From an uncultured Sphingomonadaceae bacterium (GTDB lineage Bacteria; Pseudomonadota; Alphaproteobacteria; Sphingomonadales; Sphingomonadaceae): a stretch of 64,000 nucleotides of DNA. Both the position numbers and the translations under genes were made by a program. Where the stretch lies: contig CANLBM010000003.1 of assembly GCA_947488845.1 (NCBI GenBank), forward strand, positions 62,001 to 126,000. Reading direction: 5' to 3'. The stretch's first letter is position 1. Every line of letters starts with the position of its first letter. The notes beneath the pieces were generated by a model. The model was not told the origin of the DNA. It did no database searches and saw only the letters and a list, made by a program, of their open reading frames with translations. Shown in pieces: positions 44,201 to 53,164 of the stretch.

Positions 44201-45499
44201 TCATTTGCCGATACAGAATTTTCCGAACAGGCCGTCGAGCATATCTTCGGTGCTCGCCTTGCCGGTGATCTCGTCGAGCGCCTTGCGGGCCATGCGGAGA
44301 TGTTCGGCGACAATCAGATAATCCGTCTCGTCGATAACCGCCGACAGAGCATCCCGGGCGGTGGATAGCAGACCGGCCTGACGCGCGTTGACGCTGACCT
44401 GGTCTGCGTCGGGCAGTATGTCTTTCGCCCGGATGATCAGATGATCGACCAGAGCGTCCATCCCCCGACCGCTGACCGGCGACAGGGTGAAGGCGGCGCT
44501 CGCTTTCGGCTGGTGATCCGGATGGTCGCAGCGGGAACTGATCTCGATGAGATTGCCCTGCGCCGGTCCCTGCCCCTCCTCGCCCAGCCACAATATTATG
44601 TCGGCGGCAGAAAATTGCTGGCGTGCCCGGTCGATGCCGATCTGCTCGATGGTCTCCGCACCGCTGTCCCGGACACCGGCGGTATCAATGAAGAGAAACG
44701 GAATGCCGCCCAAAGCAATCGGCACCTCGATCACGTCGCGGGTGGTACCGGCAATATCCGACACGATGGCCGCTTCGCGCTCGACCAGAGCGTTGAGCAA
44801 TGTTGACTTGCCACTGTTGGGCGGACCGCCGAGAACCACCCTGATCCCGTCCCGCAACTTTTCAGCGCGCGGCCGTTCCAGAAGATTGCCCATTTCATCG
44901 ACCAACGGGCGGACGCTGTTGTGGATTTCCGCAACCTGCTCGGGCGCAACATCATCCTCGTCGGAAAAATCCAGCTCGGCCTCGACCCGCGCCGACAGCG
45001 CCAGTATCTGCTGCTGCCAGTCATCGATCTTGCGCGACAAGCCACCACCGGCATTGCGGACCGCTGCCTTGCGCTGCAACTCGGTTTCGGCGAAGAGAAG
45101 ATCGGACAGACCTTCAGCCTCCGCCAGATCCATTTTGCCATGGGTAAAAGCGCGGCGAGTGAATTCGCCCGGCTCCGCTCTGCGCAGGCCATCAATCTGT
45201 TCAAGCGCCGCTTCGATCGCCCGGATAACCGCGCGGCCACCATGGCAATGAATCTCCGCCAGATCTTCACCAGTCGCGCTGTTCGGCCCCGGAAACCACA
45301 GGCACAGCGCCGAATCCAGCAGCTCCCCGTTAACCATATTGGTGATATTATGCAGGCCTGCGACACGCGGTTTTGGTAAATTCCCGGTGAGGGCTTCGAG
45401 CGCCTGCCCTGCCCGCGGCCCGCTGATCCGCAGGATTCCTATCGCCGCCGGCGGTTGTCCGCTGGACAATGCGAAAATTGTATCATCAGCGGACAACAT
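44201..45499 (-). CDS. mnmE: tRNA modification GTPase MnmE
   Basis: 432 residues. N-terminal folate-binding domain, then a central G domain: G1 GPPNSGKST near 223, DIAGTTRDV near 245, DTAGVRDS near 270; C-terminal FCIGK with the conserved catalytic-site Cys. Partner of MnmG in tRNA wobble uridine modification. It follows DUF6489 by 15 bases. Confidence 0.97.
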   Translation of the reverse strand: MLSADDTIFALSSGQPPAAIGILRISGPRAGQALEALTGNLPKPRVAGLHNITNMVNGELLDSALCLWFPGPNSATGEDLAEIHCHGGRAVIRAIEAALEQIDGLRRAEPGEFTRRAFTHGKMDLAEAEGLSDLLFAETELQRKAAVRNAGGGLSRKIDDWQQQILALSARVEAELDFSDEDDVAPEQVAEIHNSVRPLVDEMGNLLERPRAEKLRDGIRVVLGGPPNSGKSTLLNALVEREAAIVSDIAGTTRDVIEVPIALGGIPFLFIDTAGVRDSGAETIEQIGIDRARQQFSAADIILWLGEEGQGPAQGNLIEISSRCDHPDHQPKASAAFTLSPVSGRGMDALVDHLIIRAKDILPDADQVSVNARQAGLLSTARDALSAVIDETDYLIVAEHLRMARKALDEITGKASTEDMLDGLFGKFCIGK

Positions 45500-45514
45500 C
45501 TCTGAAAGCGGCAG

Positions 45515-45787
45515 CTAGTCGTTCTTTTTCTTGGTCGATGAAGATTTGCCACCTCCCGATGCGGCGCCCATGGCACCGGTCAGGAACGAGGAAAACATCT
45601 TCAGACCCGCTTCGCCCATTGGCGCGATGATCTTGGTGAAATTCTGCAATTGCTCGACCGAATTGGCACCTTGCAGGAATTTCGACATTTCCTGGACGTA
45701 GCTTTCGTTGAGTTTCGCGACGTCGGGCAAGCCGATCAGGCGGCGCGCCTCTTCCGGTGTGCAGTCCAGTTCAACGCTGACTTTCAT
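45515..45787 (-). CDS. DUF6489 family small protein
   Basis: 90 residues from ATG at MKVSVELDCTPEEARRL, with Shine-Dalgarno AGAGGAA. The N-terminal pattern VELDCTPEEARRLIGLPDV is characteristic of this sphingomonad family; the C-terminus is Gly/Ser/Lys rich (KSSSTKKKND), probably disordered. It is the first gene of the mnmE-mnmG-rsmG-parA-parB group. Function unknown. Confidence 0.85.
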   Translation of the reverse strand: MKVSVELDCTPEEARRLIGLPDVAKLNESYVQEMSKFLQGANSVEQLQNFTKIIAPMGEAGLKMFSSFLTGAMGAASGGGKSSSTKKKND

Positions 45788-45919
45788 TATATATTCCTCT
45801 GTTTGGCCGTCGCGACGAAGTTCCCCCTCCATGCAACAGGTTGATGTTCGACCTTGCCTGCCACCGATATGGGGATATTGTGGTCAAAGAATCAAGACAT
45901 GATGCAAAGGAACCACAAG

Positions 45920-46618
45920 ATGGGTGCAATCGAACAGGTAAAAACATTGAGCGGAGACGCCGAAATTCCCTGCTACATGGCCCGACCCCAGGGTGAGATC
46001 AGCGCCGCTATCATCGTCATCCAGGAGATTTTCGGCGTCAATAAGGGGATCAGGGCGAAATGCGACCACTGGGCCAGCCAGGGCTATCTCGCCATCGCTC
46101 CCGACCTGTTCTGGCGGATCAACGAAGGCACGGATCTCGACGCCGATGTCGAGGCTGAATTCCAGCAGGCGCTCGACCTGATGGGGAAATTCAACCAGGA
46201 TCAGGGCATTCGCGACATCGAAGCGGTCATCCATTTTGCCCAGAACAGCATCGGCAGCCACAAGGTCGGCTGCGTCGGTTACTGTCTCGGCGGCCGCCTT
46301 GCGTTCATGACCGCCTGCCGCACCGATATCCGCGCCTCGGTCGGATATTATGGCGTCGGTATCGACGGCCTGCTCGGCGAAAAACACGCGATTGCTCATG
46401 AAGTGATGCTGCATATCCCCACCGCCGACGGATTTGTGCCCGCCGATGCACAAGCCGCAATGCACGCCGGACTGGATGATCATCCGAAGGTGACATTGCA
46501 CGATTATGACGGCCTCGATCACGGCTTTGCCGCCGAGTTCGGAGCGCGTCGCGATGAAGCAGCCGCAACATTGGCCGACAGCCGCACCGAAGCCTTTTTC
46601 GCCGAGCATCTGGCATGA
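45920..46618 (+). CDS. Dienelactone hydrolase family protein
   Basis: 232 residues from ATG 45920, with AAGGA eight bases upstream. Alpha/beta hydrolase with Cys nucleophile in GYCLGGRLAF near 117, His in YDGLDHGFAAEFG near 203, and EIFGVNKGIRAKCDH near 40. The original family enzyme opens dienelactone; most homologues have no known substrate. It is coupled to the next gene by ATGA. The pair is one of the few plus-strand units on the left side of the proposed origin. Confidence 0.9.
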   Translation: MGAIEQVKTLSGDAEIPCYMARPQGEISAAIIVIQEIFGVNKGIRAKCDHWASQGYLAIAPDLFWRINEGTDLDADVEAEFQQALDLMGKFNQDQGIRDIEAVIHFAQNSIGSHKVGCVGYCLGGRLAFMTACRTDIRASVGYYGVGIDGLLGEKHAIAHEVMLHIPTADGFVPADAQAAMHAGLDDHPKVTLHDYDGLDHGFAAEFGARRDEAAATLADSRTEAFFAEHLA

Positions 46619-47016
46619 GCGCACGCGCCAATCTGAAAGTGTGGCACGACCATTTCAACGACAAGACCGGATCCGGCCTGGCCGATCAGATCGCCGATGA
46701 TGCGGTGTTTCATTCGCCGGTTGTCCACACACCGCAAGTCGGCAAGCCGCTCGTCCTAGCCTATCTCAACGCCGCCGACCTGGTGCTGGCCAATGACAGC
46801 TTCCGCTATGTCCGCGAAATCGTCGATGAATCGCAGAATATGGCGATGCTGGAGTTTGAACTGGAACTGGACGGGATCCAGGTCAACGGCGTCGATATCA
46901 TCAGCTGGAACGACGAAGGCAAGATTCAGGATTTCAAGGTGATCGTCCGGCCGCTCAAGGCAATCAACAAAGTCTGGGAAGAAATGGGCAAGATGCTGGA
47001 GAAGATGAAGGGTTAG
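46615..47016 (+). CDS. NTF2-like (SnoaL-type) nuclear transport factor 2 family protein
   Basis: 133 residues. Compact alpha+beta barrel pattern: DQIADDAVFHSPVVHTP near 24, and the C-terminal ISWNDEGKIQDFKVIVRPLKAI. NTF2-like domains serve as isomerases, hydrolases or small-molecule binders. It follows the dienelactone hydrolase by ATGA and may act on the same compound. The stop overlaps the opposing gene's last bases. Confidence 0.82.
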   Translation: MSARANLKVWHDHFNDKTGSGLADQIADDAVFHSPVVHTPQVGKPLVLAYLNAADLVLANDSFRYVREIVDESQNMAMLEFELELDGIQVNGVDIISWNDEGKIQDFKVIVRPLKAINKVWEEMGKMLEKMKG

Positions 47017-47447
47017 GCATCATCCAAAGCGGATAAGTAATAGTCGCTATTTCCCTGAGGATTTACGGGGACAGTTATCACCATTAACGGCGCCACAAGG
47101 ATGGTCACTGGGGGAAAGTCCTCTATGGCTATCGTAGCGATGACCATCGGCAACCCAAATATACATGACCATAAAATCATCACTTTGATAACCGCACGCT
47201 GCAAAGCATAGCTGAAGGTTTCTTCACCAAAGCCAGGCGCAGAAGCAATTATGCCGCTCGCATCCTGATGTTGAAATTCAGGTACTGTGAGTTTAAAACC
47301 GCCCAGCGCAACCGGACATATCGAAACCGAGCTATGGTTATAGCCGCCAATATGCACCAATATCCCGGCCGCATCCAAAAGCGAGGCAACCACCATAGCC
47401 TCACTACGGGAATATATTATTGCTATTGGCACCATCCGGTCAGTCAT
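47013..47447 (-). CDS. Hypothetical membrane protein with DUF2007-like N-terminus
   Basis: 144 residues. IIYSRSEAMVVASLLDAAGI near 10, then FKLTVPEFQHQDASGIIAS, resembles the DUF2007 (putative signal-transducing) fold. Two hydrophobic segments follow (near 87-107 and 113-130). The gene looks less GC-rich and uses different codons than its neighbours, which may mean it was acquired. No ribosome site stands out. Function unknown. Confidence 0.6.
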   Translation of the reverse strand: MTDRMVPIAIIYSRSEAMVVASLLDAAGILVHIGGYNHSSVSICPVALGGFKLTVPEFQHQDASGIIASAPGFGEETFSYALQRAVIKVMILWSCIFGLPMVIATIAIEDFPPVTILVAPLMVITVPVNPQGNSDYYLSALDDA

Positions 47448-47488
47448 GACCGGAAGTTATCTGGGAAAATGACTTTGTTCAATTCAAT

Positions 47489-48214
47489 TTAAAACAGCGT
47501 CAAAACCCCGATCGTCTGCTCGTCACCCATCAGTCCGGAATAGATCATCTTGCCGGCGACATAGACGATCACCGCCAGACCCAGATAGGCGATCCATTTG
47601 TAGCGCTCGATATATTTGGCGATGACATTGGCGGCGAGCCCCATCAGGGCAACCGACAGCAACAACCCTATCACCAATATTCCGGGATGCTCCCGCGCTG
47701 CGCCAGCGACACCAAGGACATTGTCGAGGCTCATCGATACGTCAGCTGCGGTAACGGCCCATACAGCTGCCCAGAAGCTTCTCTGCGCCTTCACGCCGCT
47801 GCGTTCGTCGCCTTCAATCTCTTCCGATCCCGGAGATTCGCCTTCGTGGAAAATCTCGCGATAAAAACTCCAGCCGACCCAGAGCAGCAACAAACCACCA
47901 GCCAGCACCAGGCCGACGATCTGCAACAACTGCACCACGATCAGCGCAAACAGGATGCGCAATATCAGCGCCGCGGCAATACCGATAAGGATCACTTTAC
48001 GCCGCTGCTCGGCAGGCAGGCCGCCAGCCAGAGCACCGACGACGATGGCGTTGTCCGCTGCAAATACCAGATCGATCAGTACAACTTGCCCGAATGCTGC
48101 GAGGGCAGCAGGAGATCCGATGTTCGAGAAATCATGAACAATCGCAGCCCATATATCCGAAAGGGAGCCAAGGCCGATCGCGGCGACAGAGAATATCGAA
48201 AGAAGTTCAATCAT
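47489..48214 (-). CDS. TerC family integral membrane protein
   Basis: 241 residues, about seven helices. Family motifs: DLVFAADNAIVVGALAGGLP near 48 and AADVSMSLDNVLGVAGAARE near 155, each with the conserved acidic/Asn pair in a helix. TerC proteins are linked to metal (Mn) export and metalation of exoenzymes. The N-terminus overlaps the upstream monooxygenase by eight bases. Confidence 0.9.
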   Translation of the reverse strand: MIELLSIFSVAAIGLGSLSDIWAAIVHDFSNIGSPAALAAFGQVVLIDLVFAADNAIVVGALAGGLPAEQRRKVILIGIAAALILRILFALIVVQLLQIVGLVLAGGLLLLWVGWSFYREIFHEGESPGSEEIEGDERSGVKAQRSFWAAVWAVTAADVSMSLDNVLGVAGAAREHPGILVIGLLLSVALMGLAANVIAKYIERYKWIAYLGLAVIVYVAGKMIYSGLMGDEQTIGVLTLF

Positions 48215-48506
48215 GGAAAATACTGGATCCGTAATAGTTTACAACGGGCATAGGGTCATAGAATTGGTGAAGCAAGCCACGCCATAGTTGATAATCGTCT
48301 GACTGCCGAAATAGTTCCCGATGCGATTCAATCCGGTCCCAGTGAACCAGCAACAAATAGCGTTGCGGATCATCTGATGACGGTCGCACCTCGATCGATT
48401 GAAAACCGGGTTGCCGGGCAATCAGCGGTCTGGCTTTTGCCATTGCCGCTTCAAAAGCCTCTGATTGCTCCGGCCGAACCTGCAATATAGCATGTTCCAA
48501 TATCAC
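48207..48506 (-). CDS. Antibiotic biosynthesis monooxygenase (ABM) domain protein
   Basis: 99 residues. ABM dimeric ferredoxin-like fold: AILQVRPEQSEAFEAAMAKA at the start, ARQPGFQSIEVRPSSDDPQR near 32, YLLLVHWDRIESHRE near 52. Members range from heme-degrading to quinol monooxygenases; no cofactor residue identifies which. Overlaps terC by eight bases and follows rho by 19. Confidence 0.83.
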   Translation of the reverse strand: MILEHAILQVRPEQSEAFEAAMAKARPLIARQPGFQSIEVRPSSDDPQRYLLLVHWDRIESHRELFRQSDDYQLWRGLLHQFYDPMPVVNYYGSSIFHD

Positions 48507-48525
48507 CGGAGCAACACAGTCCGTT

Positions 48526-49782
48526 TTACTGGTTCATACTGTCGAAGAAATCGTCGTTGGATTTCGAATCCTTCATCTTGTCGAGCAGGAACTCCATTGC
48601 GTCGATCGTACCCATTTGCATGAGGATACGACGAAGCACCCACATTTTCTTGAGCTTCTCGTCCTCGACCAGCAATTCTTCCTTGCGGGTGCCGGACTTG
48701 CCGACATCGAGCGCCGGGAAGATACGCTTGTCGGAGACCTTGCGATCCAGCACGATTTCCGAGTTGCCGGTGCCCTTGAATTCTTCAAAGATCACTTCGT
48801 CCATCCGGCTGCCGGTATCAATCAGCGCGGTGGCAATGATCGACAGCGAACCGCCTTCCTCGATATTACGGGCAGCACCGAAAAAGCGCTTCGGACGTTG
48901 CAGGGCGTTGGCGTCGACACCACCGGTCAGCACCTTGCCCGAGCTTGGCACCACGGTGTTATAGGCACGACCAAGACGGGTGATCGAGTCGAGCAGGATG
49001 ACAACATCATGCTTGTGCTCGACCAGGCGCTTGGCCTTTTCGATCACCATTTCGGCGACCTGCACGTGGCGGGTCGCGGGCTCGTCAAAGGTCGAGCTGA
49101 TCACTTCGCCCTTAACCGAACGCTGCATGTCGGTAACTTCTTCCGGCCTTTCGTCGATCAGCAAGACCAGCAGATAGACTTCCGGATGATTGTCGGTAAT
49201 CGCCTTGGCGATATTCTGCAGCAATACGGTTTTACCGGTCCGTGGCGGTGCCACGATCAGGGCGCGCTGGCCCTTGCCCTGCGGCGAAATAATATCGATC
49301 ACCCGGGCGGACTTGTCCTTGTCGGTCGGATCAAGACTGTCGAGCTTGAGCTTCTCGTCCGGATAGAGCGGCGTGAGATTGTCGAAATTGACCCGGTGAC
49401 GGACAGCATCGGGCTCGTCAAAGTTGATCGCGGTCAGCTTGGTCAGAGCGAAATAGCGCTCGCCATCACGCGGTGCGCGAATTTCGCCCTCGACCGTATC
49501 GCCGGTACGCAGACCGAATTTGCGGACCTGGTTGGGAGAGACATAAATATCATCGGGACCGGCAAGATAATTGGCTTCGGGCGAACGCAAGAAGCCAAAT
49601 CCGTCGGGCAGCACTTCGATCGTGCCGAGGCCCATGATCAATTCGTCCTGATCGGCGAGTTCTTTCAAAATCGCGAACATCAGATCCTGTTTGCGCAGGG
49701 TCGACGCGCTTTCAACGCCCAGTTCTTCCGCCATCGAGACGAGACCGGCGGGCGATTTTTCTTTTAATTCTTTTAAATGCAT
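48526..49782 (-). CDS. rho: Transcription termination factor Rho
   Basis: 418 residues. N-terminal helical domain, OSB-fold RNA-binding domain ([20 protein letters not shown] near 52), Walker A APPRTGKT near 178, Walker [11 protein letters not shown] near 265. It starts [11 protein letters not shown] with Shine-Dalgarno GGAGG. Ring helicase that ends transcription. It has a strong promoter (49894-49922) and a leader of about 105 bases, possibly for autoregulation. Close to hemE and the proposed origin, as in Caulobacter. Confidence 0.97.
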   Translation of the reverse strand: MHLKELKEKSPAGLVSMAEELGVESASTLRKQDLMFAILKELADQDELIMGLGTIEVLPDGFGFLRSPEANYLAGPDDIYVSPNQVRKFGLRTGDTVEGEIRAPRDGERYFALTKLTAINFDEPDAVRHRVNFDNLTPLYPDEKLKLDSLDPTDKDKSARVIDIISPQGKGQRALIVAPPRTGKTVLLQNIAKAITDNHPEVYLLVLLIDERPEEVTDMQRSVKGEVISSTFDEPATRHVQVAEMVIEKAKRLVEHKHDVVILLDSITRLGRAYNTVVPSSGKVLTGGVDANALQRPKRFFGAARNIEEGGSLSIIATALIDTGSRMDEVIFEEFKGTGNSEIVLDRKVSDKRIFPALDVGKSGTRKEELLVEDEKLKKMWVLRRILMQMGTIDAMEFLLDKMKDSKSNDDFFDSMNQ

Positions 49783-49893
49783 GGAGGTTTATCCAGATGT
49801 TTTGGGAAATCGTATTTTTTGCATGTGTGCAGCTATCTGCTGGCTTCGAAATTCGATGTACATGAAAATTTCGCCCGGACGGGCTTTGGCGTT

Positions 49894-49922
49894 TATTTAC
49901 GCCTATGTCATTTCAGTGTCAA
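49894..49922 (-). promoter_or_regulatory. Strong sigma70-type promoter of rho
   Basis: On minus, TTGACA, 17-base spacer, TAAATA: a near-consensus promoter in the 150-bp space between hemJ and rho. Predicted start near 49887. The leader contains GCCCG-TC-CGGGC followed by GAAATTTT, a short hairpin. Confidence 0.7.
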
Positions 49923-49932
49923 CCAACGCCAT

Positions 49933-50376
49933 TCAAAATGGTTTGATGATCACCAAAATGACAATGATTGCCGCCGCAACGCCAGGCACTTCGTTGGTCA
50001 GACGCAGGGCCTTGTCGGTCATCGTCCGCTCGCCTCGCGCGAGTTTTTTGGAATAGGCGATCATCCAGCCGTGATAGCCCGACAAGGCCAGCACCAACAG
50101 CAATTTGGCATGAAACCAGCCCTGGCTGAACGCGCCGATATTATAGGCGAGCAACAATCCGACCACCCAGACGATGATCAGCGACGGATTCAGAATGATC
50201 TTGCGCAGCTTGCCCTCGCGCTCGATCCATTTGACGTCCTCGTCCGATCCGACGGCGGTTTCCTGATGATAGACGAAGAAGCGCGGCATCATGAACAGCC
50301 CCGCCATCCAGAAGATCACGAAGATGAGATGGGCCGATTTCAACCAGAGATAGAGCATGGACAGAATTTCATTCAT
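49933..50376 (-). CDS. hemJ: Protoporphyrinogen oxidase HemJ
   Basis: 147 residues, four membrane helices. WLKSAHLIFVIFWMAGLFMM with His16, then RFFVYHQE, and GWFHAKLLLVLALSGYHGWM near 87 are the HemJ/UPF0093 signatures. It oxidises protoporphyrinogen IX to protoporphyrin IX in the inner membrane. The start overlaps the hemE stop (ATGA), so two heme synthesis steps are coupled. Confidence 0.93.
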   Translation of the reverse strand: MNEILSMLYLWLKSAHLIFVIFWMAGLFMMPRFFVYHQETAVGSDEDVKWIEREGKLRKIILNPSLIIVWVVGLLLAYNIGAFSQGWFHAKLLLVLALSGYHGWMIAYSKKLARGERTMTDKALRLTNEVPGVAAAIIVILVIIKPF

Positions 50377-51407
50377 TGCCTGACAAGTGTAAGCAGCTTT
50401 TCAACATGTTCAATGGGCGTGTCCGGTAATATTCCGTGGCCGAGATTGAAAATATGCGGGCGGTCTTCAAAGACTTGCAAAATATGGCGCACGGATTCTT
50501 CCAGCGCTTCGCCGCCGGCAATCAGCGCCAGCGGATCGAGATTGCCCTGCAGCGGCAGACCGGCCGGCAGATTTGCATGGGCCCAGACCGGATCGACCGT
50601 TTCGTCCAGGCCGATCGCATCGGCACCGGTTTCATTGGCATAAGCAACCAGTTTCGCGCCGGCCCCCTTGGGAAAGCCTATAATCGGCAGATCGGGATGA
50701 ACCGCTTTCAGCCGCGCGATGATTTCCGCATTGGGCGCAATCACCCATTTTTCAAATTGCGCCGGTGACAGGGATCCGGCCCAGCTGTCGAACAGCTGCA
50801 CCGCATCGACGCCGGCCTCGATCTGGCCAAGCAGATATTCAACCGTATTCTCGATGATCGCGCTGATCAGTTCGGCAAAAGCCGCTTCGTTCTGATAGGC
50901 AAAACGCCGGGCGACACCCTGATCCTTGCTGCCCTGGCCGTGGAGCATGTAAGTTGCAACCGTCCAGGGGCTGCCGGCAAAGCCCATGAAGGTGGTTTTG
51001 TCGTCGAGCCGTTCGGAGACCCGGCGCACGGTAGCATATATGGCTTTAAAATGCTCGGGAGCACCCTCTAGAGACGACAAAGCCGCATCGACCAGCCTTG
51101 GTGCCAGCCGGGGTCCCTCTCCGGTCTCAAACCACAATTTCTGGCCCATCGCGTGCGGGACGATCAATATGTCGGAAAACAGGATCGCGCCGTCAAAGCC
51201 GAACCGCTTGATCGGCTGCAATGTGACCTCGGCTGCCGCCTCGGCATCATAGCAAAGCTCCAGAAATCCGCCCTTCTGTCCACGCAATTCGCGATATTCC
51301 GGCAAATAGCGGCCAGCCTGGCGCATGAGCCAGACCGGCGTTTGATCGGTCTTCTTGCCGAGCAATGTCTGGAGGAGAATTTTTTGAGAGTCGGTTCCGT
51401 TCGGCAT
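50373..51407 (-). CDS. hemE: Uroporphyrinogen decarboxylase HemE
   Basis: 344 residues from ATG at MPNGTDSQK; TTG six codons earlier is an alternative. PVWLMRQAGRYLPEYRELR near 24 is the signature, with FSDILIVPHAMG near 76 and GFPKGAG near 240. Removes four acetate carboxyls from uroporphyrinogen III. It flanks the proposed replication origin, as hemE does in Caulobacter. Confidence 0.97.
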   Translation of the reverse strand: MPNGTDSQKILLQTLLGKKTDQTPVWLMRQAGRYLPEYRELRGQKGGFLELCYDAEAAAEVTLQPIKRFGFDGAILFSDILIVPHAMGQKLWFETGEGPRLAPRLVDAALSSLEGAPEHFKAIYATVRRVSERLDDKTTFMGFAGSPWTVATYMLHGQGSKDQGVARRFAYQNEAAFAELISAIIENTVEYLLGQIEAGVDAVQLFDSWAGSLSPAQFEKWVIAPNAEIIARLKAVHPDLPIIGFPKGAGAKLVAYANETGADAIGLDETVDPVWAHANLPAGLPLQGNLDPLALIAGGEALEESVRHILQVFEDRPHIFNLGHGILPDTPIEHVEKLLTLVRQ

Positions 51408-51539
51408 AGAAAGACGGTCATCCAATATATTATATAAGTATTTAATTTAAAATTGTTGTTGATGATGGGGCGTGGAAAAGGCGGTAACCTGCCAGCGCCG
51501 CAAATACAAACAGATTGACAGGTGCCCGTAAACGAAAAA

Positions 51540-51554
51540 TTAACCGATTCTAAA
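51540..51554 (+). promoter_or_regulatory. CtrA-like box overlapping a GANTC methylation site
   Basis: TTAA-CCGATTC-TAAA, seven of eight matches to the CtrA consensus TTAA-N7-TTAA. The spacer contains GATTC (51546-51550), a CcrM site. It lies inside the proposed origin. Confidence 0.45.
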
Positions 51555-51567
51555 ATTTGATCCCCGC

Positions 51568-51586
51568 TATCCACAGTCTGTGGATG
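51568..51586. repeat. Inverted DnaA-box pair
   Basis: ATCCACAG-T-CTGTGGAT is a perfect 8+1+8 palindrome made of two facing DnaA-box cores. Facing boxes so close together would place two DnaA protomers head to head. Confidence 0.6.
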
Positions 51587-51708
51587 GAATCCGTCACTGT
51601 TGGTGCGCTGTGGATGGATTTGTGGGAGTCGGGTAAGAATATTCCGGAGGTGGTTATCCCCAACTTCATCCCTTGCTTTATCCACCGTGAAATCACAAAG
51701 CTTAGGAC

Positions 51709-52566
51709 ATGAACAGGCTCCACCTTCATTTGTTATCGGACTCCACCGGCGAGACGCTGGAAAATATCGCCAAAGCGGCGCTTGCGCAGTTTGACGGCGT
51801 CGAGATTATCAAGCATTTCTGGCCCATGGTCCGTTCCGAGAAGCATCTCAACCGGATTTTGGCCGAAGTAGCGGACAATCCGGGGCTGGTCATATTCACT
51901 ATCGTCAATCGCGATATCAGAGCGAAGCTAGAGCGGGAATGTCGGCATCTCGGCCTGCCGTCGGTTCCCGCACTGGATACGGTGACCGATGCCTTGTCGA
52001 ACATGCTTGGCCAGGAGGCCAAGGCGAGACCGGGCCGCCAGCATATTCTCGACGCTGCCTATTTCGCCCGGGTCGAGGCGATCCAGTTCACCATTGCCCA
52101 TGATGACGGTGTCGGCTGGGAAAACTGGGAGGCGGCCGATATCGTACTTGCCGGCGTGTCCCGAACCTCGAAAACGCCGACGTCCATCTATCTTGCCAAC
52201 CGGGGCTTTAAGACCGCCAATATTCCGATCGTCCCGGAATCCCCGCCGCCAGATGTTCTGTTTCGCTTGAAGAATCCGCTGATTGTCGGACTGATCACCG
52301 GTGCCTCGCGGCTCGTCCAGGTAAGGCGCAACCGCCTGTTGTCGCTGAACCAGGCGCCGGAAACCGATTATGTCAACGAAGAGAAGGTCAAGGAAGAGAC
52401 CCAATATGCAAGGCGGATGTTCGCTGACAATGGCTGGCCGATGATCGACGTGACCCGGCGGTCTATCGAGGAATCGGCAGCGGCGATTATCAACCTTTAT
52501 AACGAGCGTCATGTTGCTGCCGGAGACAGTGTAGCCAGCAGCGGTCAGGTCGGCGGCGATGAATGA
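51709..52566 (+). CDS. Pyruvate, phosphate dikinase regulatory protein (PPSR, DUF299)
   Basis: 285 residues. LHLLSDSTGETLENIAKA at the start; P-loop-like LAGVSRTSKTPTSIYLANRG near 147, the bifunctional kinase/phosphorylase signature. It phosphorylates and dephosphorylates pyruvate phosphate dikinase or PEP synthase using ADP and Pi. First plus-strand gene right of the proposed origin; overlaps the maf gene by eight bases. Confidence 0.94.
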   Translation: MNRLHLHLLSDSTGETLENIAKAALAQFDGVEIIKHFWPMVRSEKHLNRILAEVADNPGLVIFTIVNRDIRAKLERECRHLGLPSVPALDTVTDALSNMLGQEAKARPGRQHILDAAYFARVEAIQFTIAHDDGVGWENWEAADIVLAGVSRTSKTPTSIYLANRGFKTANIPIVPESPPPDVLFRLKNPLIVGLITGASRLVQVRRNRLLSLNQAPETDYVNEEKVKEETQYARRMFADNGWPMIDVTRRSIEESAAAIINLYNERHVAAGDSVASSGQVGGDE

Positions 52567-53164
52567 TATGCCGCTGATTCTGGCTTCCAAAAGTCAGGCG
52601 CGGCGCGCGATGCTGGCCGCTGCTGGCGTGGCCGTGGAAGCGCTCGCGCCCAATGTTGACGAAGACGCGCTCAAAGAAGGGCTGAAGAGCGAAGGTGTGA
52701 CCGCCCGTAATCTCGCCGATGCGCTTGCGGAAGCAAAAGCGGTCCGGCTGTCGCGGCGGATCGGCGCCGGGCTGGTGTTGGGCGCGGATCAGGTTCTGGC
52801 CATGGAGGACGGGAGGATGCTCGACAAGCCGGTCGACTCCGCTGATGCCATTGCCCAATTGAAATTGCTTTCTGGCAGGAAGCACAAGCTGTTCAGCGCG
52901 GCGGTGATTGCCGAACAGGGGACTCCGGTGTGGCGCCATATCGATATTGCGACGCTTTCGGTCAGACCGTTAAGCGACGCCTTTATCGAACAATATGTCG
53001 AAGCCGAATGGGATAATATCCGCTATTGTGTCGGCTGTTACGAGATCGAGGGTAGAGGCGCCCAGCTTTTTTCTGCTATTGACGGCAGCCAGTTCACGAT
53101 CATGGGGCTGCCGTTGCTGCACCTGCTCGACTATCTTCGCATCCGGGGTATTTTGACGTCATGA
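52559..53164 (+). CDS. Maf family nucleotide pyrophosphatase
   Basis: 201 residues. LILASKSQARRAMLAAAGV at the start is the Maf motif; GADQVLAMEDGRMLDKPVD near 75 supplies the catalytic Asp region. Maf enzymes hydrolyse non-canonical or pyrimidine nucleoside triphosphates. Overlaps both neighbours, within a tight operon running to dnaQ. Confidence 0.93.
   Translation: MNDMPLILASKSQARRAMLAAAGVAVEALAPNVDEDALKEGLKSEGVTARNLADALAEAKAVRLSRRIGAGLVLGADQVLAMEDGRMLDKPVDSADAIAQLKLLSGRKHKLFSAAVIAEQGTPVWRHIDIATLSVRPLSDAFIEQYVEAEWDNIRYCVGCYEIEGRGAQLFSAIDGSQFTIMGLPLLHLLDYLRIRGILTS

Larger units (their letters stand above)
51408..51708. other. Probable chromosomal replication origin (oriC)
   Basis: 301 bases without a gene between divergent hemE and the PPDK regulator. 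Contents: an AT-rich stretch at 51424-51460 (TATATTATATAAGTATTTAA); five DnaA-box-like 9-mers (CTATCCACA 51567, inverted TGTGGATGG 51579 and 51609, TTATCCCCA 51654, TTATCCACC 51678), each with one or two mismatches to TTATCCACA; a CtrA-like TTAA-N7-TAAA at 51540; GANTC sites at 51546, 51587 and 51626. Gene strands switch here and parABS is about 8 kb away. In Caulobacter the origin is beside hemE. Confidence 0.8.

Noticed and set aside
51588..51626. TTTGTGGGA as a further DnaA box
   Set aside because: Three or more mismatches to the 9-mer consensus; kept out of the box count.
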